This document shows positions 32,593 to 40,918 of a stretch of DNA of 64,000 nt, one piece after another. The stretch is from Promicromonospora umidemergens. Its GTDB lineage: Bacteria; Actinomycetota; Actinomycetes; Actinomycetales; Cellulomonadaceae. A program made the translations under genes and the position numbers. The stretch covers positions 1 through 64,000 of the forward strand of contig NZ_JAMTCT010000027.1 in the NCBI RefSeq assembly GCF_024171995.1. The letters run 5' to 3'. Positions within the stretch are counted from its first letter, which is position 1. Each line of letters starts with the position of its first letter. The notes under the pieces were generated by a model. The model ran no database searches. It saw only the letters and a program-made list of their open reading frames with translations, and was not told where the DNA came from.

Positions 32593-35574
32593 TCACAGGC
32601 TGGTGAACCGCAGGCGCATCCGGACGGGTGCGGCGTGCAGCTGGGCGTTCGGCAGCACGCCGGGCCCGCAGGCAGCGCTCCCGACACCGTGCTGGGCGGC
32701 GTCGAGGTGCAGCCACAGCCTGCCGTCCGGTACGAGCTCGTGCGGGTGGGCGGCACGCTCGAGCGCGTCGTCGGACCACGGTCGCAGCGACAGCTCGATC
32801 CCGAGCTGTGACCGGGCACCGATCGTCACGTCGTCGGCGTCGATCCGCAGGCCGGAGCCGTCGGCGAAGGACAGGGCGGCACTCGTGACCCCGCGTCGTG
32901 CGCCGTTCTCCTGCGGGTGGGTGTACCGGGTCTGCCAGTCGGCCACCGTGTGCCGCCACGCGCCCCCGAGGGCCGCGTACCTCGAGTCCGCGTACGACTC
33001 GTCGGGGCCGAGCCCCGTCCAGCGCACGCCCGTCTCGGCGGCCTGCGGCTCGTCGAGCGCGAGCAGCAGCCCGAGGCGCGCGACGCTCTCGGGCCAGCGG
33101 CCTTCCGGCCGGATGTCGACGAGGAGGTCGACGGCGTCCGGTGCGTAGGTGACCGGCTGCCAGCGGTATGTCGTGGCGAATCCAGCCCGGGTCGCCGGTC
33201 CGGCGGTCCGGGCCTCGACCGCGAGTGCGCCGTCGGCCGTGACGGCCACGCCGTCCTTGCGCTCGGCGAGCAGGTGCAGCCCCGCGCCGCGCCACTTCTC
33301 CGCGTCGGCCGGCCCGCGCCACCTCGCCGGACGGCGGTCGTTGTCGGTCGGCGCCCGCCAGGCATCGACCCGGAGGTCGTGCACCGCGCGGCCGGCGAGC
33401 GAGCGCAGGCCGCCCCGGACGTCGAACACGGCCGGACCGGCACGGAAACCGCCGTCGGCCTCCGTGGTGACCCGACCCGCCGGAGCCGGGAGCCCCGCCG
33501 GCTCGACCAGGAGCAGCTGGCCCGCACCGAGCTCGAACCCCGGCTCGAGCCACGCCTCCTCGAGTGCTTCCGCCTTCTGCTGGACGGCACGCACCGTCCA
33601 CCAGACCGGTGCTTCACCGGGCTCCAGCAACGGCAGGCCGGACGGCGGCCGCACCACCGTCTCGGTGCCTGCGTCGAGCACCAGGTCGAGGGTGCCCGTG
33701 GCCAGCTCCTCCTCACCGCGGTGCAGCGTCCAGCGGAGCTCGGCGTGGCTCGTGTCCCGGAACGAGTAGCGGTTGCGGACCAGCAGCGCGCCGTCGGGCC
33801 GGGTGTCGATGCGGATCGGCGCGAACACCGCCGCCGTCTCGCGCAGCCCCGGCGAGGGCGTGCGATCGGGCAGCAGCAGGCCGTCGGCGATGAAGGTGCC
33901 GTCGTGGAACCGCTCGCCGAAGTCGCCGCCGTACGCCGAGAACAGGTTCCCGTCGGCATCGGCACGCGTCAGCCCGTGGTCGATCCACTCCCAGATGAAG
34001 CCGCCGAGGAGTCGCGGGTAGCGGTCGAAGATCGCGTCGTAGTCGGCGAGCCCACCCGGGCCGTTGCCCATCGCGTGCGCGTACTCGCACAGCACGAACG
34101 GCATGGCCCGACGACGGGCGTCGACGTCGGGACGCTCGAGCGGTGGCTCGATGCCCTGCCCGATCAGCTCGACCTCCTCGCTGTCTGCGTACATCCGCGA
34201 GTACACGTCCACGTGGTCGCTCGAGAAGTCGCCCTCGTAGTGGATCGGCCGGCTCGGATCAAGCTCCCGGACGGCGTCGACCATCACCGGGAGGTTGCAC
34301 CCGCCGCCCGCCTCGTTGCCCAGCGACCACATGACGATGCTCGCGTGGTGCGCGTCGCGGCGCACCGTCCGGGTGACACGGTCGACCAGCACCTCGGTCC
34401 AGGCAGGGTCGTCGACAGGGTTGCCGACCCAGCCGCCGGGCTGGAACCCGTGCGTCTCCAGGTCGTTCTCGTCGACGACGTACAGGCCGTACCGGTCGCA
34501 CAGGTCGAGGAAGTGGGGGTGCGGCGGGTAGTGGCTCGTGCGGACGGCGTTGATGTGGTGCCGCTTCATGAGCAGCACGTCCTCGAGCATCAGCTCCGGC
34601 GTGACGGCACGCCCGCGCAGCGGGTCGAACTCGTGCCGGTTGATGCCGCGCAGCTTGATCGGCCGGCCGTTGACGAGGAACACGCCGCCCTCGATCGACA
34701 CCGTCCGGAAGCCGACGGCGAGGGTCACCGTCTCGGTGTCCGTCGAGATCACGACGTCGTAGAGCCGCGGCTGCTCGGCGCTCCACGGCTCGACCGCGAT
34801 CTGCAGCTCCTCGCCGGTCACTCCCTCGATGCCGAGCTCCGGGACCGTCACCCGTGCGGCGACCGGGCCTGGCGTGGCCACGACCGTCGCCGTGTCCACC
34901 CGCAGCGTGCCCACGCCCGTCGTGTGGTCGTAGTCGGCATGCACGCGGACGTCGTCGAGCGCGCCGTCCGGCCGGTGCTCCAGCGTGACGCTGCGAAAGA
35001 TGCCCGAGAGCCACCACTGGTCCTGGTCCTCGACGTACGACATGGCCGACCACTTGGTGACGCGGACAGCGAGGAGGTGCTCGCCTCCCGCGTGCAGCCG
35101 GTCGGTCAGGTCCACCTCGGTGGGCAGGCGCGAGCCGTGCGACGTGGCGAGCACCTCGCCGTCGAGCGCCACCTGGAACCAGGAGTCCACGCCCTCGAAG
35201 CGCAGCACGGTGCGGCCGCCCTCCGGCCAGTCGGCAGGCAGCCGGAACGTCGTGCGGTACTCGCCCGTCGGGTTGTCGTCGGGCACGTGCGGCGGATCGA
35301 CCGGGAACGGGTAGAGCACGTTGTTGTACTCGGGCATCCCGTAGGGCCAGGCATGCGGGGCCTGCGCGAGCTGCCAGTGTCCCGGGACCACCAGCCGGTC
35401 CCAGTCGTCGCCCCGCTCACCACGGTCCACCCCCGTGTCGGGGTGCGGGAACAGCCGGAACCGCCACTCGCCGTCGAGCGTCATGGCCGAGGCGCTCGAG
35501 GCACCGGTCGGCGGGCGGAACCGCGGCGCGACGACGCCGTCCGGCGTGGCGACGGACTCGTAGGTGATGGTCAT
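32593..35574 (-). CDS. Glycoside hydrolase family 2, LacZ-type beta-galactosidase
   Basis: This 993-residue enzyme starts at the ATG at 35574 with GGAGGAG upstream. It has the GH2 sugar-binding jelly roll (GYLRTDF-like GEYRTTFRLPADW, WLSGIFRSV), an immunoglobulin-like domain, the TIM barrel and a C-terminal beta-galactosidase small-chain domain. The acid/base is Glu421 in SLGNEAGGG and the nucleophile Glu497 in VLCEYAHAMGN. Their spacing of 76 residues equals that in E. coli LacZ. No signal peptide is seen. Linkage to uxuA raises the possibility that the true substrate is a uronate-containing beta-glycoside. Confidence 0.93.
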   Translation of the reverse strand: MTITYESVATPDGVVAPRFRPPTGASSASAMTLDGEWRFRLFPHPDTGVDRGERGDDWDRLVVPGHWQLAQAPHAWPYGMPEYNNVLYPFPVDPPHVPDDNPTGEYRTTFRLPADWPEGGRTVLRFEGVDSWFQVALDGEVLATSHGSRLPTEVDLTDRLHAGGEHLLAVRVTKWSAMSYVEDQDQWWLSGIFRSVTLEHRPDGALDDVRVHADYDHTTGVGTLRVDTATVVATPGPVAARVTVPELGIEGVTGEELQIAVEPWSAEQPRLYDVVISTDTETVTLAVGFRTVSIEGGVFLVNGRPIKLRGINRHEFDPLRGRAVTPELMLEDVLLMKRHHINAVRTSHYPPHPHFLDLCDRYGLYVVDENDLETHGFQPGGWVGNPVDDPAWTEVLVDRVTRTVRRDAHHASIVMWSLGNEAGGGCNLPVMVDAVRELDPSRPIHYEGDFSSDHVDVYSRMYADSEEVELIGQGIEPPLERPDVDARRRAMPFVLCEYAHAMGNGPGGLADYDAIFDRYPRLLGGFIWEWIDHGLTRADADGNLFSAYGGDFGERFHDGTFIADGLLLPDRTPSPGLRETAAVFAPIRIDTRPDGALLVRNRYSFRDTSHAELRWTLHRGEEELATGTLDLVLDAGTETVVRPPSGLPLLEPGEAPVWWTVRAVQQKAEALEEAWLEPGFELGAGQLLLVEPAGLPAPAGRVTTEADGGFRAGPAVFDVRGGLRSLAGRAVHDLRVDAWRAPTDNDRRPARWRGPADAEKWRGAGLHLLAERKDGVAVTADGALAVEARTAGPATRAGFATTYRWQPVTYAPDAVDLLVDIRPEGRWPESVARLGLLLALDEPQAAETGVRWTGLGPDESYADSRYAALGGAWRHTVADWQTRYTHPQENGARRGVTSAALSFADGSGLRIDADDVTIGARSQLGIELSLRPWSDDALERAAHPHELVPDGRLWLHLDAAQHGVGSAACGPGVLPNAQLHAAPVRMRLRFTSL

Positions 35575-35788
35575 GACTCCTCCAGGTGGCGAGGTGGGAG
35601 ATCGAGACGGCGACAGCGCCGACCGTCCTGGCACCATCCTCGACCTTCCACCCCGGTACGTGCTCCGACGTCCGTGGCCGGATCACCGCGTCCAGATCAC
35701 CGTGTCCGGCCGAGCTCGTGGAGCGGTCCGAGCTCATGGAGCGCTGAGCCCAGAGGCCACCTGGGCCGTCCGGGCCCAGACTGGGCAG

Positions 35789-36286
35789 ATGGCCAGCCTC
35801 CTGCACGCCGTCCGCACCGTGGTCGCACCACTGACGCGCACGCGGGTGTTCCGTGCCGTCGGCCCCGTGCTGCTGCCGCCGGCCGAACGCCTGCTCGCAC
35901 GGTGCTCCGGCGGGCGGTTGCAGATCAGTGCGCTCCTGGTGCCGTCGCTCGTCCTCCACTCGACGGGGGCGAAGTCGGGAGAGCCGCGCGACACGTACCT
36001 CATGTACACGCCCGACGGGCAGGGCCGGGCGCTGGTGGCGGGTTCCGCGTTCGCCCAGGGACGGCACCCCGCCTGGACCTACAACCTGCTGGCCCACCCC
36101 GACGCCGGCATCAGCGTGCGGGGCCGTCGTGTGCCGGTCCGGGCGACGCTCATCGACGACGACGAGCGGGATGCCACCTGGGCTCGTCTGGAGACGCAGT
36201 GGCCCGGCTACCGTGCCTACGAACGCACGTCCGGCCGGGTCGTGCGCCTGTTCCGCCTGCAGCCCCTCGCCGAGCCACCCGCCTGA
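35789..36286 (+). CDS. Nitroreductase/deazaflavin-dependent oxidoreductase family protein (DUF385)
   Basis: This 165-residue protein has the split-beta-barrel DDN-like pattern: LVLHSTGAKSGEPRDTYLMY, then VAGSAFAQGRHPAWTYNLLA and a C-terminal WPGYRAYERTSGR. Such proteins use F420 or a flavin to reduce quinones or nitro compounds; cofactor use here is inferred from the family. The ATG at 35789 gives the usual family length; no strong ribosome site is visible. It is transcribed away from the LacZ-type gene, and 35575-35788 shows no recognisable operator. Confidence 0.82.
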   Translation: MASLLHAVRTVVAPLTRTRVFRAVGPVLLPPAERLLARCSGGRLQISALLVPSLVLHSTGAKSGEPRDTYLMYTPDGQGRALVAGSAFAQGRHPAWTYNLLAHPDAGISVRGRRVPVRATLIDDDERDATWARLETQWPGYRAYERTSGRVVRLFRLQPLAEPPA

Positions 36287-36354
36287 CCCTCGGAAACTGG
36301 TCCGAACACAGGGGTTGCTGCCCGCACGACGAGGGTTCAGTCTGTACGTGTTGG

Positions 36355-36393
36355 CTTCCTGCTCCGGGGTGATGACACCTCCGTCGCAGGAAG
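36355..36393 (+). terminator. Terminator-like stem-loop before the doe-like cluster
   Basis: CTTCCTGC and GCAGGAAG enclose a second small stem (GGTG/CACC), followed by TTTCGCATTTT. It probably ends the DUF385 transcript. It could instead be part of the leader of the next gene, which starts 83 bases later. The remainder of 36287-36475 shows nothing else. Confidence 0.5.
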
Positions 36394-36475
36394 TTTCGCA
36401 TTTTGCCATCCCGGCAAGCGCCGGCAACGAGGAGACCCACAAGAAACCCTTTGTACGACCCTGAAGAGGTGCCGC

Positions 36476-37735
36476 ATGGACATGACCCCGTTCGAGCAGT
36501 CCGAATCCAGCGTCCGCGGCTACTGCCGCGCTTATCCGACCGTGTTCGCCTCGGCGTCCAACGCACGGCAGACGGCCGAGGACGGCACGTCCTACATCGA
36601 CTTCTTCGCCGGGGCAGGGGTGCTGAACTTCGGGCACAACGATCCGCGGATGAAGGCGGCGATGATCGCCTTCCTCGAGAGCGACGGCGTCGCCCACAGC
36701 CTCGACACCTACACGACCACCAAGCGCGACTTCATCGAGAAGTTCCGGGACGTGGTCCTGCGGCCGCGGGACATGGACTACCGCATGCAGTTCACGGGGC
36801 CCACCGGAACGAACGCGGTGGAAGCCGCCCTCAAGCTGGCCCGGCTGACCACCGGACGACGCGAGGTCGTGGCGTTCAGCGGCGGGTTCCACGGCATGAC
36901 GCTGGGGGCTCTGGCCGCCACCGCCAACGACGCGTTCCGGCAGTGGGCCGGCGTGCCGCTGACCGACGTCGTGCGCCTGCCGTTCGAGACGTCGCCCGGT
37001 GGTGACACTGCTGTCGCCGACTACGGGGCCGCACTGCGCAACGCGTCGAGCGGCCTGACGCCGCCGGCCGCGTTCCTGGTCGAGGTGGTGCAGGCAGAGG
37101 GCGGTGTCAACCTCGCCACCGCCGCGTGGCTGCACCAGGTCCAGGACCTCGCCCGCGAGGTCGGTGCGCTGTTCATCATCGACGACATCCAGGCCGCCTG
37201 CGGCCGAACCGGCAGCTACTTCTCGTTCGACGGCATGGGGCTCGACCCCGACATCATCACCCTGGCCAAGGGCCTCGGCGGCTTCGGCACCCCGATCGCG
37301 ATGAACCTGAACAAGCCGTTCATCGACGACAGCTGGTCGCCCGGCGCGCACACCGGCACGTTCCGCGGCCAGGGCCTGTCGTTCGTCGCGGGCACGGTCG
37401 CGCTGGACTACTTCACCGACGACGTGCTGATGAGCGAGGTGGCGACCAAGGGCGCCGTCATACGGGACCGGCTGGAGGCCATCGCCGCCGCCCACCCGGA
37501 GCAGGACTGGGAGGTGCGCGGCCGCGGCATGATGCAGGCCCTGGACACCGGCGACGGCGCCTTCGCCAAGCGGGTGCAGCAGGCGGCCTTCGAGACGGGC
37601 CTGCTGATCGGGCCCTGTGGGACGGGTGGCCAGGTGATCAAGCTGATCCCGCCCCTGACCATCCCGGACGAGGACCTCGCAGAGGGCCTGGACATCCTCG
37701 ACAAGGCCATCACGACGGCGGCGGGGGTGGCGTGA
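36476..37735 (+). CDS. Diaminobutyrate--2-oxoglutarate transaminase-like (EctB/DoeD type)
   Basis: This 419-residue class III aminotransferase has the PLP Lys265 in ITLAKGLGGFG and the cofactor Asp in FIIDDIQAACGRTG. It begins SSVRGYCRAYPTVF, and YIDFFAGAGVLNFGHNDP is very similar to EctB, which interconverts aspartate semialdehyde and 2,4-diaminobutyrate. In this operon with an M24 hydrolase and an aldehyde dehydrogenase, the degradative direction (DoeD) is more likely than ectoine synthesis, because ectA and ectC are absent. AAGAGGTG precedes the ATG. Its stop overlaps the next start by one base. Confidence 0.88.
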   Translation: MDMTPFEQSESSVRGYCRAYPTVFASASNARQTAEDGTSYIDFFAGAGVLNFGHNDPRMKAAMIAFLESDGVAHSLDTYTTTKRDFIEKFRDVVLRPRDMDYRMQFTGPTGTNAVEAALKLARLTTGRREVVAFSGGFHGMTLGALAATANDAFRQWAGVPLTDVVRLPFETSPGGDTAVADYGAALRNASSGLTPPAAFLVEVVQAEGGVNLATAAWLHQVQDLAREVGALFIIDDIQAACGRTGSYFSFDGMGLDPDIITLAKGLGGFGTPIAMNLNKPFIDDSWSPGAHTGTFRGQGLSFVAGTVALDYFTDDVLMSEVATKGAVIRDRLEAIAAAHPEQDWEVRGRGMMQALDTGDGAFAKRVQQAAFETGLLIGPCGTGGQVIKLIPPLTIPDEDLAEGLDILDKAITTAAGVA

Positions 37736-39024
37736 TGCGCGCTCGCGACGACATGACCTTCCCGCCGGAGGAGTACGAGCGCCGGCTGCACGACCTGCGG
37801 GAACGGATGGCCAAGCGTCGGCTGGACGCCGTGGTCATCACCGACCCCGAGAACCTGATGTACCTGACCGACTACCAGACCACCGGGTACTCGTTCTTCC
37901 AGGCGCTGGTGGTTCCGCTCGACGGCGAACCCCTGATGATCACCCGGGCCATGGAGGAGTCCAACGTCATCGAGCGCACCTGGGTCGAGCACACCCGGCC
38001 GTACCCCGACACGGGCGATGCCATCCAGGAGCTCGTGCTGGCGCTGAACCAGTCCGGGCTCGGGCACAAGCGGGTCGGCTACGAACGCAACAGCTACTTC
38101 TTCCCCGCCTACCAGCAGGACCGGATCCACACCTCGTTCCAGCACGGCGTGCTCCTGGACTGCTTCGGCATCGTCGAGTCCGGACGGCTCCGCAAGTCGG
38201 AAGTCGAGATCGACGTGATGCGCAAGGCAGCCCGCGCCACCGAGGCGGGCATGGCCGCAGGCCTCGCGTCCGCCGTCCCGGGAGCCACGGAGAACGACGT
38301 CGCCGCCGCCATCTCGTCCGCCATGTTCCGGGCCGGCGGTGAGTTCCCGTCGGTGATGCCCTACGTGGCGTCCGGGCCCCGGTCGATGATCGGGCACGCC
38401 ACGTGGGAGGGACGCGTCATCCAGCCGAACGACCACGTGCTCCTCGAGATCGGCGGCTGCTACCGCAGGTACCACACGGCGATGATGCGCACGGCCGTCA
38501 CCGGTGAGCTGTCAAGATCGATGTACCGGTCGCAGGAGCGGATGAAGACGGCGCTGGCGGAGCTGAAGAGCCTGATGGGCCCTGGCATGACCGTCTCGGA
38601 CGCCGACTCGATAGTGCGGCGCATCATCTCCGACAACGACGTCGGCGCCCGGCTGGTGACCCGGTCCGGGTACTCGATCGGGATCGCCTTCCCACCCTCC
38701 TGGGACGAGGGATACATCCTGTCGCTGAACCCCGGCGACTTCTCCGTGCTCGAACCAGGCATGACCTTCCACGTGATCCCGTGGATGTGGGGGGTCGACG
38801 GCGACAAGACCGTCGGGATCTCCGACACCATCCGGATCACCGAGGACGGGTGCGAGTCGTTCTTCAGCCTGGACGAGGACTTCGTCGTGCACGCCACCGA
38901 CGCCGCGACGCTGACGTCGGTCGCCGACCTCGAGCCCGACACCGGCACGGGAGCGCCCGCCGGGGCCGTGACCTCCGCCGTCGAAGCCGCCACAGGAACA
39001 GCCGTAGGAACAGGAGAACGATGA
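37735..39024 (+). CDS. doeA: Ectoine hydrolase-like M24 family protein (DoeA-like)
   Basis: This 429-residue protein has the creatinase N-terminal domain (RMAKRRLDAVVITDPENLMY) and a C-terminal pita-bread M24 fold (IGHATWEGRVIQPNDHVLLE). The two M24 metal Asp residues are not kept: EIGG and YHTAMMRT stand where aminopeptidases have DLG and SDxTRT. It is therefore not an ordinary metallopeptidase. DoeA opens the ectoine ring to N-acetyl-diaminobutyrate, and similarity plus neighbours suggest that role. A low-complexity tail rich in Ala, Thr and Gly follows the domain. ATG is at TGATG with the transaminase and ATGA with the next gene. Confidence 0.82.
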   Translation: MRARDDMTFPPEEYERRLHDLRERMAKRRLDAVVITDPENLMYLTDYQTTGYSFFQALVVPLDGEPLMITRAMEESNVIERTWVEHTRPYPDTGDAIQELVLALNQSGLGHKRVGYERNSYFFPAYQQDRIHTSFQHGVLLDCFGIVESGRLRKSEVEIDVMRKAARATEAGMAAGLASAVPGATENDVAAAISSAMFRAGGEFPSVMPYVASGPRSMIGHATWEGRVIQPNDHVLLEIGGCYRRYHTAMMRTAVTGELSRSMYRSQERMKTALAELKSLMGPGMTVSDADSIVRRIISDNDVGARLVTRSGYSIGIAFPPSWDEGYILSLNPGDFSVLEPGMTFHVIPWMWGVDGDKTVGISDTIRITEDGCESFFSLDEDFVVHATDAATLTSVADLEPDTGTGAPAGAVTSAVEAATGTAVGTGER

Positions 39025-40397
39025 GCTTCCTCACCGCTACCGACCCCACGTCCGGTGCCGTCGTCCGCCGTGTTCCCGCCGCCACGCCGGAACAGATCAC
39101 GGCCACCATCGACCGCGCCCAGTCCGCCTTCGAGGGCTGGCGTACGACGTCGTTCGAGGAGCGCGGCGACGTGCTGCGCGCGGTGGCCGCGTACATGCGC
39201 GAGAACGTGGACAAGCTCGGCATGGTGATGACCGAGGAGATGGGCAAGCCCATGACCGAGTCGCGGGGCGAGGTCATCAAGGCGGCCTGGGCGGCGGAGT
39301 ACTACGCCGAGCACGCGGAGGCGCACCTGGCCCCTGATGTCCTCGAGTCGGACGCGACCTCCAGCTACGTCCAGTACCTGCCGCTCGGGCCGGTCCTCGG
39401 CGTGCTGCCGTGGAACGCCCCGTTCTGGCTGGCCTTCCGGTTCTGCGCACCGGCGCTGATGGCCGGCAACACCTGCGTCATGAAGCACGACCCGCACGTG
39501 CCCGGCTGCGCCGAGGCGATCGCCGGCGTCTTCGAGGCTGTCGGTGCCCCACCCGGCATCTTCCAGGCGGTGCTGGCCGAGACGCCCGACGTGGAGCAGG
39601 CGATCCGTGACCCGCGGATCCAGGCGGTGTCGTTCACCGGCTCCGAGCGCGGCGGGTCAGCGGTCGCCTCTATCGCGGCGAGCGAGGTCAAGCCCACCGT
39701 GCTGGAGCTCGGCGGATCGGACCCCTGCATAGTCCTGGCCGACGCCGACCTGGTCCAGGCCGCCGACGTCATCGCGCTGTCCCGCATCATCAACGCGGGC
39801 CAGTCCTGCATCGCCGCCAAGCGGATCATCGTCGAACGGCCGGTGCACGACGAGCTCGTCGAGCTGCTCGCCGAACGACTGAGCGCCTTGGTCGTCGGCG
39901 ACCCGCGGGACGACGCCACCCAGGTCGGGCCGATCGCCCGGCCCGACCTCCGCGACAACCTCCACCGTCAGGTCACCGAGAGCATCGCGGCCGGCGCCAC
40001 GTGCGTGCTCGGCGGCGAGCTGCCCGACGGCGACGGCTGGTTCTACCCGGTCACGCTGCTCACCGACGTGGTCCCCGGCATGGCGGCCTGCACGGAGGAG
40101 ACGTTCGGCCCGGTCGCCGTGGTCATGGCCGCCGACGATGCCGACGCGGCGCTCGCGCTGGCCAACGACACGCCGTACGGGCTTGCGGCGAGCGTCTGGA
40201 CCAGCGCAGCGCGGGGCGAGGCGATGGCCAGGCACATCTTCGCCGGGCAGGTGACGGTGAACGGGATCGTGAAGTCCGACCCCCGGCTGCCGAGCGGCGG
40301 CATCAGGCGCTCGGGCTACGGGCGGGAGCTGGGGCCGCACGGCATCCGGGAGTTCGTGAACGCCCAGCAGGTCTGGGTGGGGCCCAAGAAGGGGTGA
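39021..40397 (+). CDS. NAD(P)-dependent aldehyde dehydrogenase (semialdehyde type, DoeC-like)
   Basis: This 458-residue ALDH has catalytic Cys263 in NAGQSCIAAKRI, general-base Glu229 in LELGGSDP and the oxyanion Asn132 in LPWNAPFW. It begins FLTATDPTSGAVVRRVP like succinate-semialdehyde dehydrogenases. In ectoine degradation DoeC oxidises aspartate semialdehyde to aspartate, which fits as the step after the transaminase. Its ATG overlaps the stop of the M24 gene by four bases, and AGGAG lies upstream. A semialdehyde from another diamine pathway cannot be excluded. Confidence 0.88.
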   Translation: MSFLTATDPTSGAVVRRVPAATPEQITATIDRAQSAFEGWRTTSFEERGDVLRAVAAYMRENVDKLGMVMTEEMGKPMTESRGEVIKAAWAAEYYAEHAEAHLAPDVLESDATSSYVQYLPLGPVLGVLPWNAPFWLAFRFCAPALMAGNTCVMKHDPHVPGCAEAIAGVFEAVGAPPGIFQAVLAETPDVEQAIRDPRIQAVSFTGSERGGSAVASIAASEVKPTVLELGGSDPCIVLADADLVQAADVIALSRIINAGQSCIAAKRIIVERPVHDELVELLAERLSALVVGDPRDDATQVGPIARPDLRDNLHRQVTESIAAGATCVLGGELPDGDGWFYPVTLLTDVVPGMAACTEETFGPVAVVMAADDADAALALANDTPYGLAASVWTSAARGEAMARHIFAGQVTVNGIVKSDPRLPSGGIRRSGYGRELGPHGIREFVNAQQVWVGPKKG

Positions 40398-40486
40398 GGA
40401 TGACCAGCCTGTTGTACGCCCGATGGGCCGAACAGGACGAGCGCGCCGCCCGGAAGCGGTGAGGCGGCGGACGTAGCCTCGATGTC

Positions 40487-40819
40487 ATGTCATACGACCA
40501 GGCACTGGCCGACGAGATCCGGACCGTCCTGGACGGCGAGCCCCGGGTGACCGAGCGGCGCATGTTCGGTGGGCTGTCGTTCATGATCAACGGCAACCTC
40601 GCAGTGGCGGTCCGGGGATCGGCCGGGATCCTGGTGCGCGTCGGTGCCGACGCCGCGGAGGAGCTGGAGCGCGCCACTGCCGCGACGCGCGCGGTGATGG
40701 GCGCGCGGGTCATGAAGGTGTGGCTGCAGGTCGGCACCGACGCACTGGGCACCGAGGCGGAGCTCTCGGCGTGGGTACGGCGCGGTGTGGACCACGCTCA
40801 GTCGCTGCCGCCGAAGTAA
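40487..40819 (+). CDS. TfoX N-terminal domain protein
   Basis: This 110-residue single-domain protein has the TfoX/Sxy N-terminal pattern: EPRVTERRMFGGLSFMING followed by GILVRVGAD and a C-terminal WVRRGVDHAQSLPPK. Stand-alone TfoX_N proteins are common in actinobacteria; competence regulation is known only for the full TfoX of gamma-proteobacteria. The function here is unknown. It is not clearly linked to its neighbours. Confidence 0.85.
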   Translation: MSYDQALADEIRTVLDGEPRVTERRMFGGLSFMINGNLAVAVRGSAGILVRVGADAAEELERATAATRAVMGARVMKVWLQVGTDALGTEAELSAWVRRGVDHAQSLPPK

Positions 40820-40918
40820 GCCTCAGAGCAGTCCGCACCGGGCCGCTACTATCGCGTTCTCCACAGTTATTTCGTCGGACTTCGACCGTTCGGCTGGCAA
40901 TAGTGCAATCATGGCCCC

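Noticed and set aside
32917-36372. A 1151-codon plus-strand frame opposite the LacZ-type gene
   Set aside because: Antisense shadow of a GH2 gene with intact active-site residues and good ribosome site.
36476-37735. Ectoine biosynthesis cluster based on the EctB-like transaminase
   Set aside because: No ectA or ectC nearby, and the coupled partners are a DoeA-like hydrolase and an aldehyde dehydrogenase, which point to breakdown.
40400-40462. A 20-codon ORF (MTSLLYARWAEQDERAARKR) two bases after the aldehyde dehydrogenase stop
   Set aside because: Too short, no family, and no independent sign of translation beyond its closeness to the upstream stop.
40487-40819. Natural competence regulator
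   Set aside because: Only the N-terminal TfoX domain is present and such stand-alone proteins have no shown competence role in actinobacteria.
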